Source: Streptomyces sp. NRRL F-2664 | GTDB lineage: Bacteria > Actinomycetota > Actinomycetes > Streptomycetales > Streptomycetaceae | Assembly (NCBI RefSeq): GCF_000719345.1 | Contig: NZ_JOFX01000011.1 | Span: 1-64,000 of the forward strand | Length of the DNA stretch: 64,000 nucleotides | Direction: 5' to 3' | Shown: piece after piece, positions 24,301 through 32,777 of the stretch | How positions within the stretch are numbered: the first letter of the stretch is position 1 | How the letters are laid out: every line of letters begins with the position of its first letter | Translations under genes and position numbers: made by a program | Notes under the pieces: generated by a model | Databases searched by the model: none | What the model was told of the DNA's origin: nothing | What the model saw: only the letters and a program-made list of their open reading frames with translations

Positions 24301-24664
24301 CTCGGGCGCGCTGCTGGCCACCGGCACCTTCGGCAGCGAGACCCTGTCCGGCTGGCAGCAGCTGACGTTCGCGACGCCCGTGCCCATCACCGCGGGCACC
24401 ACGTACGTGGCCTCCTACCACGCGCCGAACGGCACCTACGCGGTGGACGGCGGCTACTTCTCCGCAGCCCACCGCTCCTACCCGCTGGTGGCGCCCGCCG
24501 ACGGGCCCGGGAGTGCCAACGGCGTCTACAAGTACGGTTCCGCGACGGTCTTCCCGTCCCACACCTACGGTTCCGTGAACTACTGGGTCGGGCCGGTCTT
24601 CACCACGACGCCGCCGATCGCCGCGCAGGCGGGCGACGGTTCGACGGAGGTGTCCGGCCGGTGA
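21362..24664 (+). CDS. Large secreted dimethylformamidase-like protein with two DUF4082 domains
   Basis: 1100 residues. A signal peptide (RYGLFTVVAALMATVLPPAS, cut near AAAA) precedes a domain (about 50-545) like the catalytic subunit of N,N-dimethylformamidase: SGHDEYWT and FSGNEVFWKTR match its iron-site region. Then an Ig-like domain (about 555-640), DUF4082 (about 648-805), an SbsA/Big_5 Ig domain (about 814-915) and a second DUF4082 (about 918-1080). The DUF4082 copies both start with CPCT-W and share FYKxPxNTGTHTGSLW. RBS GAGG. It lies inside the sugar operon and overlaps the next glycosyltransferase (GTGA), so it probably acts on or binds the exported glycan; substrate unknown. Confidence 0.85.
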   Translation: MNRRTQLLRYGLFTVVAALMATVLPPASVAAAADPCGPAANDIVCENSKPGTPMEEWFAPSAYGDIKGFPARESVQAGDTLQFKVQSPTPYKVSVYRLGHYGGAGARLVSSPAQAAQTYPANVAPGGSPAACATKPSTGLVDCGNWPTTATWTVPADAVSGLYIANFDQADGNGVMPYPFVVRKDSGQSDIVVQTSDQTWQAYNNYGGQDLYDGGGPAPDGRAYEVSYNRPMDIGGDNGIYGSEFQMVAWLERNGYDVSYISGIDMSVRGATLLPRHKVFMSSGHDEYWTQEQFTNALNARRAGQHQTYFSGNEVFWKTRLAPSIDGTNTPDRTLVSYKETKLSFPQPNGVPDPSGIWTGTFMDPASATGGRPFQPQNQLTGSLFSVNGYRSDAITVPGTFAKQRLWRNTSVANLTLSQTATFPQGTLGYEWDSDVENASRPAGQIRMSSTTVDIEDGKLLKDYGNTYGNGTATHSLVAFRDQTSNALVFGAGTVQWSWGLTNMPTSRPDDTVVTADKRMQQATVNVFADMGVQPRSLQSDLVLSTASTDTVGPSTTVTGPAAHATVPALRPVTVTGTATDTGGGVVARVEVSTDGGATWQAASGLANWSHTWTPTAPGPVQIKARAVDDSVNIGATTTVPLTVGPQQCPCTVWPAAAVPGTVNAGDGSAVELGVKIRSSVAGSITAVRFYKSPANTGTHTGSLWSSTGQRLATGTFTDETASGWQQLNFSSPVPIKPNTTYIASYFAPNGGYSFDNTFAAAQAGLAPLTALKSGTDGGNGVYRYSGTGGFPNKAASGSNYWVDAVLDTSGASTTPPTVTGTTPQSAATGTSITAAVTATFSTAVDAETLTFTLKDAGGATVPGTKVLGASNSATFTPSSELALNATYTASVQVSDLWGNAMSAPVSWTFTTSASPPAVNCPCTLWSGTATPSTAAVRGDTNSVELGTRFQSAVNGYITGVTFYKGPGNTGTHTGSLWSASGALLATGTFGSETLSGWQQLTFATPVPITAGTTYVASYHAPNGTYAVDGGYFSAAHRSYPLVAPADGPGSANGVYKYGSATVFPSHTYGSVNYWVGPVFTTTPPIAAQAGDGSTEVSGR

Positions 24665-25710
24665 GCACGGTCAGCGTGGTGATCCCCTGCTACCGGTACG
24701 GCCACTTCCTGGCCGACTGCGTCAAGAGCGTCCTGGACGAGCAGGAGGGCGTCGACGTCCGGGTCCTGATCATCGACGACGCCTCGCCCGACGACTCCGC
24801 GGACGTGGCGCGCGCGCTGGCGGCGGCCGACCCGCGGATCGAGGTGCGCGTCCACGAGCGCAACCGGGGGCACATCGCGACCTACAACGAGGGACTGCTG
24901 GAGTGGGCCGACGGGGACTACGTCGCCCTGCTCTCCGCCGACGACCGGCTGGTGCCGGGCGCCCTGGTGCGCGCGGCGGCCCTGCTCGACGCACACCCGG
25001 AGGCGGGTTTCGCGTACGGCAGGCCGCTGCGGTTCCGGCACGGCGGCCCGCTCCCGGCGGCCCGTACCCGCTCCACGGGTTCGGTGGTCTATCCGGGACG
25101 GTGGTGGCTGGAGCGGCGGTTCCGGGAGGGCACCGGCTGCATCACCTCGCCCGAGGTGGTCGTCCGTACCGGCCTCCAGCGCAAGGTCGGCGGCTACGAT
25201 CCGCAGCTGCCGCACGCCGGTGACATCGAGATGTGGATGCGGCTCGCGGCGCACGCCGACGTGGGCTACGTCCGCGGGGCCGACCAGGCCTTCTACCGCG
25301 TCCACGGGGACAACATGTCCACCACGGACTTCGGCGGGCAGCTGGACGACCTGCGCCAGCGCCTGGTCGCCTTCGACTCGGTGCTCGACAAGTGCGGCGG
25401 CCTGCTCCCGGACTCCGGCCGGCTGGCGGTCGCGGCGCGCACCCGGCTCGCCCGGTACGCTCTGCGGCGCGCCTACCGGGCGTACGACCGCGGGCGGACC
25501 GCGGTGGTGCCGGTCGACGAACTGGTGGAGTTCGCCGCGCAGTGCCTGCCGGGCGGCCACACGGCGCTGGCCGAGTACCGGGCGCTCCAGCGGCGCCGGC
25601 GGATCGGGCCGCGCGTGATGCCCTACCTTCAGCCGCTGGTGCTGTCGGCCGTCGCCGACCGGGGGCGCGAGTGGCTGTGGTGGCGGTCCTGGAAGCGCCG
25701 AGGGATCTGA
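24661..25710 (+). CDS. Glycosyltransferase family 2
   Basis: 349 residues. Starts SVVIPCYRYGHFLADCVKSV; IIDDASPDDS and LLSADDRL (metal-binding region) mark the GT-A fold; later PHAGDIEMWMRLA holds the acidic residues often used as base. GTG overlaps the stop of the secreted protein. Its last 82 bp overlap the end of the convergent Wzz-like gene. No membrane segment, so likely cytoplasmic, adding a sugar to a lipid-linked repeat unit. Confidence 0.87.
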   Translation: MSTVSVVIPCYRYGHFLADCVKSVLDEQEGVDVRVLIIDDASPDDSADVARALAAADPRIEVRVHERNRGHIATYNEGLLEWADGDYVALLSADDRLVPGALVRAAALLDAHPEAGFAYGRPLRFRHGGPLPAARTRSTGSVVYPGRWWLERRFREGTGCITSPEVVVRTGLQRKVGGYDPQLPHAGDIEMWMRLAAHADVGYVRGADQAFYRVHGDNMSTTDFGGQLDDLRQRLVAFDSVLDKCGGLLPDSGRLAVAARTRLARYALRRAYRAYDRGRTAVVPVDELVEFAAQCLPGGHTALAEYRALQRRRRIGPRVMPYLQPLVLSAVADRGREWLWWRSWKRRGI

Positions 25711-26381
25711 TGTCCCGTCTCCGCCGCTTCCGCCGGCGGGTCCTGCGGACCGGTGCCGGCGCTCCGGCGCCGGTTCCGTCGCGTCAGCAGCCGGTCGGTC
25801 CACAGGGCCGCCGCGACGGCGACGACGACGGCCGTCAGGGCCACGCCGGCCAGGGCGCGCACCCGGTCGCCGGTCCGTGCCACGGCGTGCGGCTGCACCA
25901 GCAGGTCCGCGCTCATCCGGGCCTCGTCCGGGATGCCCTGCCGGGTCTGGAGGTCGGTGAGGTGTCGCGTGTAGATCTCGATGATCTTCCGTACGGAGGC
26001 GTCGGCCACGTCCGGGTCGGCGTGCTCGACCTGGATCTGGAGCGAGGGGATCAGATGGCGGGGGGTGACGCTGGTGCCGCTGTTGCGCGGTGTCATCCGG
26101 TAGCTGCCGGCGACGCCCGCCGCGTGCAGTTCGGCCGCTCCCGCGGGCGATTCCAGCTGCTGCACGACCGCGTAGGAGACCGCGGCGAGCGGCGGCTGGA
26201 GGTTGGCGAGCTGGTTGGGCTGCCGGCTGGTCACCGGCGGCTTGAGCACCACGATGGCGGAGCTGAGGTGGACCGGCTGGGGCCGCAGCACCGCCGCCGC
26301 CGCTGCGGTCGCGAGCAGCACCGCCACGACCAAGACGTACCAGCGCCGGCGCAGCGCTCGGACCCACTCACCAGGCGACAC
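25629..26381 (-). CDS. Wzz-like polysaccharide co-polymerase
   Basis: 250 residues. Short cytoplasmic start, then RRRWYVLVVAVLLATAAAA (first membrane segment), an external region of about 130 residues and a second segment (RALAGVALTAVVVAVAAALW). The topology is that of chain-length determinants; there is no C-terminal kinase domain. The Arg/His/Ser-rich tail lies in the 82-bp overlap with the opposite-strand glycosyltransferase. Related to the N-terminus of 26462 and to 32774 by the RRRWYV motif. Confidence 0.75.
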   Translation of the reverse strand: MSPGEWVRALRRRWYVLVVAVLLATAAAAAVLRPQPVHLSSAIVVLKPPVTSRQPNQLANLQPPLAAVSYAVVQQLESPAGAAELHAAGVAGSYRMTPRNSGTSVTPRHLIPSLQIQVEHADPDVADASVRKIIEIYTRHLTDLQTRQGIPDEARMSADLLVQPHAVARTGDRVRALAGVALTAVVVAVAAALWTDRLLTRRNRRRSAGTGPQDPPAEAAETGHQIPRRFQDRHHSHSRPRSATADSTSG

Positions 26382-26461
26382 GGGGCTCCTTTCGTCCAGG
26401 TCCGATCCTTGCAGGACCCGAGGGGGTCCGCCATCGATTCCGGGACCCGGCAGGGGTGTTC

Positions 26462-28492
26462 ATGAGCCTTCGCGACATGGGCGCGGTGCTGCGCCGGCGC
26501 TGGTACGTGATGGTGCCGGCGGTCCTGCTCAGCCTGCTGGCGGCGCTGCACCTGTACCGGTCGGTGCCGGTGGCCTACCAGTCGCAGAGTTCGGTGGCGC
26601 TGCTGGACTCCTCCGCGGCGGCCAAGCTGCCGCCCGCCTTCGGCAATCCGATCTCCAACGCGGGCGGCGCCCTCGTGGTGACCGCGGACGTGCTGATCAG
26701 GACGCTGTCGGGGGCGGACGCCGCCCGCGAGCTGCACAGCCGGGGCGTGACCGACCCCTACACGGTCGGGTTCGCCGCGAACGCCTCGGGCCCGCTGCTC
26801 ACGCTGACGGTCACGGGTACCGACCGGCAGCGGGTGCTGGAGGAGACGAACACACTGACCGCCTTCGCGGGGGAGCAGCTGGACGCCCTGCAGGCGGCGG
26901 CCGAGGTGCAGCCGGCGTACATGGTGCAGACGGCGCCGGTGGTGCTGCCGCAGACCCCGGTGCCGCAGCTGAAGAGCCGTTACCAGCAGGTGCTGGGGGT
27001 CCTCATCCTGGGGGTCGGCGCCGGGTTCGTGCTGTCCTTCGTGCTGGACGCCGTGGCGGCGGTCCGGCGGCGCAGGCGGGAACGCGCCGCCGAGGCGGCC
27101 GGCCCGCCGGCGCGGGGTGCCCGCCGCACGTCCCGCGGCCGCCCTGTGGACGCCACCGCGCTGCTGACCGGGTACCTGGCGCTGGCCTTCTTCATCCCGT
27201 CGAACCTGACCCTGCCGGGGCTGGGCGGGGTGGGAACCCCGGCCAACGTGTTCGCCCTGCTGGCCCTGTTCTGGTATCTGGCGACCTGGCTCGCGGGCCG
27301 GATCCGGCCCGCGTCCGGGACCCGGCTGCCCCGGGTGGCGATGTGGCTGCTGGCGGTCTCCGTGCTGGCGTCCTACATCGCGAACGCGGGCCGCGGGAGC
27401 GTGCGCAAGGAGCTGCTCGGCGCGGACCGGGGCCTGATCGCCCTGTTGGTGTGGGTGTCGCTGGTGGTGCTGGTCACGGCGGGGATACACGACCGTGCGC
27501 GGCTGGACGTCCTGATGCGCCGGGCCGTGGTGATGGGATCGGTGGTGGCGGCCGTCGGGTTCTACGACTTCTTCACCGCGACGAACATCGCCGACAGCAT
27601 CGGCATCCCGGGGCTGACGTCGGGCGTCCCGCAGATCACCACCCTGAACCGCGGGGCGTTCACCCGGCCCCGGTCCACGACCGCGCAGCCGCTGGAGTTC
27701 GGCGGGATGCTGGCGCTGCTGCTGCCCTTCGCCGTGCAGCAGGCCTTCGATCCCGTACGGAGCCGGGTGAAGGCCTGGCGCCGCTGGGGGCCGGTGGCGC
27801 TGATGGGCGGGGCGCTGCCGCTGACGGTGTCGCGCACCTCGATCATCGGGGCGCTGATCGTGGTCCTGGTGATGGTGCCGCGGTGGCAGCCGCAGCGGCG
27901 GTGGACCGCGATCGGGGTGCTCGCGGGCGCGGTCGCCTGTTTCAAGGTGGTCGTCCCGGGGCTGATCGGCACCATCACCGCGCTGTTCGCGTCGTTCCTG
28001 TCGAACTCCGACAGCAGCACCCAGGCCCGTACGGTCAAGTACAGCGCGATCGTGCCCTATCTGGACGAACGGCCGCTGTGCGGGCGGGGCCTGGGCACCT
28101 TCATCCCGGAGCTGTACTTCTTCACCGACAACCAGTACATGCTGACCCTCGCCGAGACGGGGCTGCTGGGGCTGATCGCGCTCCTGTTCCTCTTCCTCAC
28201 CGGCATCCACCAGGGCGGGGCGATCCGCCGGCTGGCCGTCGGCGAGTCCGACCGGGAGCTGGGGCAGGCGTTCTTCGCCTCGGCCGCCGTCGCCCTGGTC
28301 GTCAGCGCCACCTTCGACGCACTCAGCTTCCCGATGTTCGCCGGGATGTTCTTCCTGACGATCGCCGCCGGAGGCAGTTACCTCGGCTTCGTCCGGCGCG
28401 CGGCGCCGAAGCCCCGACCCGTGGAGTCGCCATGTCCTCCTTCCGACCAGCGCCTGCCGTCCCCGGCCGCGGACCCCGCCCAGGCCCGGTAG
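26462..28492 (+). CDS. Fused Wzz-like co-polymerase and Wzy-like O-antigen polymerase/ligase
   Basis: 676 residues. Residues 1-210 are Wzz-like: LRRRWYVMVPAVLLSLLAAL membrane segment, AYQSQSSVALLDSS, an external region, and a second segment before an Arg-rich linker. Residues about 230-640 hold roughly ten membrane segments and match polymerases/ligases of the Wzy/WaaL type, including the large external loop (GRGLGTFIPELYFF near residue 545) and DNQYMLTLAETGLLGL. ATG 26462 has AGGGG 7 bp before it; GTG 26456 is an alternative. Probably polymerises undecaprenyl-linked repeats and sets their length in one chain. Confidence 0.8.
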   Translation: MSLRDMGAVLRRRWYVMVPAVLLSLLAALHLYRSVPVAYQSQSSVALLDSSAAAKLPPAFGNPISNAGGALVVTADVLIRTLSGADAARELHSRGVTDPYTVGFAANASGPLLTLTVTGTDRQRVLEETNTLTAFAGEQLDALQAAAEVQPAYMVQTAPVVLPQTPVPQLKSRYQQVLGVLILGVGAGFVLSFVLDAVAAVRRRRRERAAEAAGPPARGARRTSRGRPVDATALLTGYLALAFFIPSNLTLPGLGGVGTPANVFALLALFWYLATWLAGRIRPASGTRLPRVAMWLLAVSVLASYIANAGRGSVRKELLGADRGLIALLVWVSLVVLVTAGIHDRARLDVLMRRAVVMGSVVAAVGFYDFFTATNIADSIGIPGLTSGVPQITTLNRGAFTRPRSTTAQPLEFGGMLALLLPFAVQQAFDPVRSRVKAWRRWGPVALMGGALPLTVSRTSIIGALIVVLVMVPRWQPQRRWTAIGVLAGAVACFKVVVPGLIGTITALFASFLSNSDSSTQARTVKYSAIVPYLDERPLCGRGLGTFIPELYFFTDNQYMLTLAETGLLGLIALLFLFLTGIHQGGAIRRLAVGESDRELGQAFFASAAVALVVSATFDALSFPMFAGMFFLTIAAGGSYLGFVRRAAPKPRPVESPCPPSDQRLPSPAADPAQAR

Positions 28493-29403
28493 CGGTCCTC
28501 GTCGTCACGTGGAACAGTGCGGGGGTCCTGCCGGGTTTCCTCGCCTCGCTGCCGCAGGGCATGGCCGGGCTCGACTGGCGTCTCGTCGTCGCCGACAACG
28601 ACTCCGCCGACGACACGGTGGAGGTGGTCCGCTCGCTGGCCCCGGCCGCGACGGTCGTCTCCACCGGCCGCAACGCCGGGTACGCGGCCGGGGTGAACGC
28701 GGCGCTGGCGGCCGCGGCCGAGTGGGAGGGCGGCTTCCGGGCGGCGCTGGTGTGCAATCCGGACGTCCGGATGCGGCGGGGCTGCGCCCGGGCGCTCGTG
28801 GACGCGCTCGGGGCTGCGGGGCCCGGCGGCGGCCGGGTCGGGATCAGCGTTCCGCTGCTGTACGAGGAGGACGGCCGGACCCTCCTGCACTCGCTGCGCC
28901 GGGAGTCGAGCGTGACCCGGGCCCTGGGCGAGGCGGTGGTCGGCAACCGCCGGGCGGGGCGCTTCCCGCGCTGGAGCGAGCTGGTGACCGACCCGGCCGC
29001 GTACGCACGCGAGACGGTGGCGGACTGGGCGACGGGGGCGCTGATGGCCCTGTCCGGGGACTGCCTGGCCGCGTGCGGCCCCTGGGACGAGTCGTTCTTC
29101 CTGTACTCGGAGGAGACGGAGTACTGCCTGCGGGCCCGTGACCTCGGTTTCGTGACCCGTCTGGAGCCGGCGGCGTCGGCGACGCACCTCGGCGGGGACT
29201 CCCGGGTGTCGCCGCGGCTGTGGACGCTGCTGACACTGAACCGGGTGCGGCTCTACCGGCGCCGCCACGGCCTTGCGGCCACCACCGCGTTCCGGGCGGC
29301 GGTGCTGTTGCGGGAGTCCTCCCGCGCGGCACTGGGCCGTCCGGCGAGCCGGGCGGCCGCGCGCGCCCTGGCCGGCCGGGCGGCGCCGCACGGCGCCCCG
29401 TAG
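28432..29403 (+). CDS. Glycosyltransferase family 2, rhamnosyltransferase-like
   Basis: 323 residues. VAVLVVTWNSAGVLPGFL, VVADNDSADDT, NAGYAAGVN and VCNPDVR are typical of the WbbL/RfbF rhamnosyltransferase-like branch; FLYSEETEYCLRARDLGF follows. ATG 28432 lies inside the 3' end of the polymerase gene (61-bp overlap), so translation is coupled. Converges with the 29435 gene after 31 bp. Acceptor and donor unknown. Confidence 0.85.
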   Translation: MSSFRPAPAVPGRGPRPGPVAVLVVTWNSAGVLPGFLASLPQGMAGLDWRLVVADNDSADDTVEVVRSLAPAATVVSTGRNAGYAAGVNAALAAAAEWEGGFRAALVCNPDVRMRRGCARALVDALGAAGPGGGRVGISVPLLYEEDGRTLLHSLRRESSVTRALGEAVVGNRRAGRFPRWSELVTDPAAYARETVADWATGALMALSGDCLAACGPWDESFFLYSEETEYCLRARDLGFVTRLEPAASATHLGGDSRVSPRLWTLLTLNRVRLYRRRHGLAATTAFRAAVLLRESSRAALGRPASRAAARALAGRAAPHGAP

Positions 29404-29434
29404 CCGGCCGACGTCACCGCTGCGGGCACGTCCT

Positions 29435-30229
29435 TCAGGCAGTGTCCCAGGCGGTGTAGAAGCTGCCGGGGTTGACCAGGTAGCGGACGGTGGGGCGGGG
29501 CAGGTGGCGTACCCGGTGGCGGCGGGCGTAGCGGCGGACGAGTTCCCAGTCCTCGCGGGGCAGCACCTCGGGGGTGCGGCGCAGTCGGCTGAAGTGCAGG
29601 GCCCGGCTGCGGCGGGCGACGAAGGCGTTGGTGTCGAGGAAGGCCTCGTGGGCGGCGCGGCGGCGGTCGAAGGCCACGGACAGGACATCGCGTTCGGTGC
29701 CGTCGGGCAGCACCCTGCGCAGCGCGGTGTAGACGGCGTCGGGACCGTCGGGCGCGTCCAGGGCCGCCAGGGCGTGCTCCAGGTGGTCGGGCTCCCAGAG
29801 GTTGTCGTCGTCGAGGAAGGCCACGTACCGGGAGCGGGTCAGCCGGATGCCGATGTTGCGGACCACTCCGGCGGTTGCCGTGTTGCGGGCCAGGGAGACC
29901 GCGAAGAGGCGTGGGTGGGACGGCAGTGCGGGCAGGCCGGCGCCGTCGTCGACCACGATGACCACCTGGTCGGTGACGGTCTGCGCCAGGGCGGAGCGGA
30001 CGGCCGCGCGCAGCGCGTCGGGGCGCCGGTGGGTGGCGATGACGGTGGCGACCCGGGCGGCGGGGGGCCGGCCGAGGAGGGCGGCGAGGCGGGTGGCCTC
30101 GGTGTCCTCGAAGCGCCGCAGCCGTACGGCGGAGGGCAGCAGCAGGAGCTTGTTGCGGGCCTCGAAGAGCACCAGCCAGCCGAAGGTCCGCTTGAGCAGT
30201 TCCCAGGGGGCCCGGGCGATACGGCGCAT
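29435..30229 (-). CDS. Glycosyltransferase family 2
   Basis: 264 residues from ATG 30229 (upstream in-frame sequence is Pro/Ala noise). VATVIATHRRPDALRAAV, VVDDGAG, AFLDDDNLWEPDH (metal-binding region) and PREDWELVRRY mark the fold. The N-terminus has a hydrophobic patch (FGWLVLFEARNKLLLL) that may touch the membrane. Last gene of the minus-strand polysaccharide operon that starts at 37840. Confidence 0.82.
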   Translation of the reverse strand: MRRIARAPWELLKRTFGWLVLFEARNKLLLLPSAVRLRRFEDTEATRLAALLGRPPAARVATVIATHRRPDALRAAVRSALAQTVTDQVVIVVDDGAGLPALPSHPRLFAVSLARNTATAGVVRNIGIRLTRSRYVAFLDDDNLWEPDHLEHALAALDAPDGPDAVYTALRRVLPDGTERDVLSVAFDRRRAAHEAFLDTNAFVARRSRALHFSRLRRTPEVLPREDWELVRRYARRHRVRHLPRPTVRYLVNPGSFYTAWDTA

Positions 30230-30254
30230 GGTGGGATCTCCGTCGTGGTGGGGG

Positions 30255-31319
30255 TCAGGGGGCCGGCTGCACCGGGCGGCCGTCGGACATGCGGTTGTCC
30301 TCCCACACGTTGCCGGCGCCGCCCGCGTTCCAGGCGGTGACCGGTCCGTAGGCGCCGCTCGCCGGGTGGTACTGGGTGGAGAAGACGTTGCCGGTGACCT
30401 TGATGCCGGTGGCGCCGGGACCGCCGCCGTAGAGCGCGTACGCCCCTCCGGCCAGCCAGTTGTCCTCGACGACGACGGAGGAGACGAAACCGGTGTCGGC
30501 GAAGAGGCCCACGGCGGCGGTGGCGCCCTGGGCCACGGGGGTGGCATTGAGGAGCGTGTTGTGCCGGACGGTCAGCCGGCCCGTGTTGCCGCCGCCGCTG
30601 ATGACGGCGTCGGTGTGCTGCCACTCGCCGCCCTGGTTGCGGAAGGCGACGAGGTCGTGCACGTAGTTGTCGTGGAGGTCGCCCTGGCCCATGGACAGGG
30701 CGTTGCCGAACACCGAGATGTCGCACCAGCCGACCTCGATGGAGCTGCCGCCCATGTTCGACACGGCGTAGTTGACGCCTCCGTTGTCGGGGCCCTTGCC
30801 CGGCACGGCGGTGATCGCGGTGTGCAGGACCTTCAGCCCGCTGAAGCCGGGGCGCAGGTTGATGCCCCACCAGTTGGTCGAGGTGATCCGGCTGTCGATG
30901 ACGGTGACGTCGTCGGCGTAGATGTCCAGGGAGCCCCGGATGTCCCAGCCCCTGATGACCGTGCCGTCCTTCCTGATCGTCATGTTGCCGGTGTCGTGGC
31001 GTTCGAGGGCGATCCGCGGACCGGTGCTGTGCTCGTCGGGGAACCCGCAGGACCCCGGGGAGGTGCAGGCGGTGGTGGTGGCCGGGGCCGGCGGCGGTGG
31101 GCCTGCTTCCGGCGGGGGCGGCGGCGATGCGGTGGAGGGGCTCGGCGTACCGCCGGTCGGGGGCGCCGCGGGCCCGGCGGCGGAGCCCGTCGGGATGGCG
31201 GAGGGGACGGCCTCCGGGTCGCCGACTCCGGTGCGGTCGGCGCCGTAGAGGGTGAGGACGACGGCCAGCACCACTCCGGCGAGCAGCCACGCCCCCGGGC
31301 GCCTTCGGTTGCGTGTCAT
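30255..31319 (-). CDS. Exported right-handed beta-helix protein
   Basis: 354 residues. One N-terminal membrane segment (WLLAGVVLAVVLTLYGA), a Pro/Ala/Gly-rich linker (about 30-85), then pectate-lyase-like coils (about 90-350) with repeated strands such as TIRKDGTVIRGWDI, VVVEDNWLAGG and GIKVTGNVFSTQYHP. Such helices often bind or cleave polysaccharide. No catalytic set is certain. Start is 9 bp downstream of the flippase stop, so it is cotranscribed and may process the exported glycan. Confidence 0.75.
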   Translation of the reverse strand: MTRNRRRPGAWLLAGVVLAVVLTLYGADRTGVGDPEAVPSAIPTGSAAGPAAPPTGGTPSPSTASPPPPPEAGPPPPAPATTTACTSPGSCGFPDEHSTGPRIALERHDTGNMTIRKDGTVIRGWDIRGSLDIYADDVTVIDSRITSTNWWGINLRPGFSGLKVLHTAITAVPGKGPDNGGVNYAVSNMGGSSIEVGWCDISVFGNALSMGQGDLHDNYVHDLVAFRNQGGEWQHTDAVISGGGNTGRLTVRHNTLLNATPVAQGATAAVGLFADTGFVSSVVVEDNWLAGGAYALYGGGPGATGIKVTGNVFSTQYHPASGAYGPVTAWNAGGAGNVWEDNRMSDGRPVQPAP

Positions 31320-31328
31320 GGCCGTCGC

Positions 31329-32777
31329 CTATCCTCGGAGCGTTTTCCGGGCGGGCAGGAGGCACACGGCGTAGGCGAGGGTGCCGGCGGTCGCGGTGGC
31401 GAGGAGCGCCGGCGCGGAGTCGCCGAGGGCACGGTCGCAGGCCAGGAGCACGGCGGCCATCACCGCGCCGCCGAGCAGGGGCAGGGCGCAGGCGCGTACG
31501 AGGGCGGCCGGGCGGATGCCGCCGCGGCGCAGGGCGAGGAGGAACACCGGGACGACGACGGCGCAGACGACGGCGACGTGTCCCTGGGCCACGCCGACGA
31601 TACCGCCGCCGCGGGCGCCGAGGACGAGGGCCGGTAGCAGGAGGGCGAGCCACAGGCCCTGGACGGCGATGAGGGAGCGGCGCCGGCCGATGGCCACCAG
31701 GCAGTCGTAGGCGAGTTCGCAGCCGATGCGGACGAGGCCGAGGGCCATCAGCCAGGGCAGGGCGCCGGCGGCGGGCAGCCAGCGTGCCCCGTAGACGAGT
31801 TCGACGAGGGGCGCGGCGAGGACGGCCGGCAGGACGCAGAGCGGTACGGTGCCTGCCGTCACGATGCCGAGGGCGCGGGTGAAGCCGGCGGCCAGTGCGT
31901 GCGGTGAGTCGGCCAGCCGGGAGAAGCCGGCGAAGGAGACGCGGCGGGCCGCCTCGGAGATGATCCGTACGGGCCAGCCGGAGATGTTGAAGGCGAGGAC
32001 GTAGAAGCCGAGGGCGAGCGGGTCCAGGGTGGCCCCGACGACCATGGTGTCCACGTTGAGCACGCCGAGGGCGAGCATGCTGGCCCCGGCGAGCGGGAGG
32101 CCGAACTTCAGCAGGGCGCGCGCCTGTTCGCGGTCCCAGCCGAAGCGCAGGGTGCCGGGTGCGGCGAGGCAGCAGCCGACGAGGGCGGCCACGTTGCCGA
32201 CGACGGACCCCCAGGCGAAGCTCATCGCGCCCCAGCCCTGGACCGCGAGCAGCAGGGTCACCGCGGTGCTGAGGACGAAGTTGAGGCCGTCGACGGCCAT
32301 CCGCCGGCCCTGCGCGAACTCCCGGGTGAGGAAGCCGGCCGGGACCTGGGACAGTCCGTCGAGGACCACGCACAGGCACATGACCCGCAGGACGCCGGAG
32401 GCCTCGGGCGAGCCGAGGACGTCGGCGACGGCCGGGGCGGTGGCGAAGAGGACGGCGTACAGCAGGCAGCTGGAGGCGGCGCTGAGGGTGAGGACGGTGG
32501 GGGCGAAGCGACGCGGGTCGCCCTCCCAGCGGACGATGGCGAGGGAGACGCCGAGTTCGTTCGCGGAGAGCAGGACCAGCAGGACGGTCTGGGCGATGCC
32601 GTACACGCCCCAGGCCTCGGGGCCGAGGAAGTAGCGGGCGAGGACGATGCCGGTCGCGAAGTTGCCGAGGCGCATGACGACCGTGTTGAGCAGGCTCCAC
32701 CGGGCGGCGGAGCCGACCTTGGGGCCCAGGGACGGTGCTGCCGGGGTGGTCCGGGCAGGGGTGCCGGTGTCGGTCAC
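31329..32777 (-). CDS. Wzx-type lipid-linked oligosaccharide flippase
   Basis: 482 residues with 12-14 hydrophobic segments; SLLNTVVMRLGNFATGIVLA near the start is typical of the MOP-superfamily polysaccharide transporters (Wzx/RfbX/MviN-like). GTG 32777 overlaps the stop of the Wzz-like gene. With the Wzy-like fusion and the Wzz-like genes it completes a Wzx/Wzy export route for undecaprenyl-linked repeats. Confidence 0.87.
   Translation of the reverse strand: MTDTGTPARTTPAAPSLGPKVGSAARWSLLNTVVMRLGNFATGIVLARYFLGPEAWGVYGIAQTVLLVLLSANELGVSLAIVRWEGDPRRFAPTVLTLSAASSCLLYAVLFATAPAVADVLGSPEASGVLRVMCLCVVLDGLSQVPAGFLTREFAQGRRMAVDGLNFVLSTAVTLLLAVQGWGAMSFAWGSVVGNVAALVGCCLAAPGTLRFGWDREQARALLKFGLPLAGASMLALGVLNVDTMVVGATLDPLALGFYVLAFNISGWPVRIISEAARRVSFAGFSRLADSPHALAAGFTRALGIVTAGTVPLCVLPAVLAAPLVELVYGARWLPAAGALPWLMALGLVRIGCELAYDCLVAIGRRRSLIAVQGLWLALLLPALVLGARGGGIVGVAQGHVAVVCAVVVPVFLLALRRGGIRPAALVRACALPLLGGAVMAAVLLACDRALGDSAPALLATATAGTLAYAVCLLPARKTLRG

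Noticed and set aside
19628..24562. 1644-codon minus-strand open frame
   Set aside because: Opposite well-supported aminotransferase and secreted-protein genes; Arg/Gly/Val-rich shadow without motifs.
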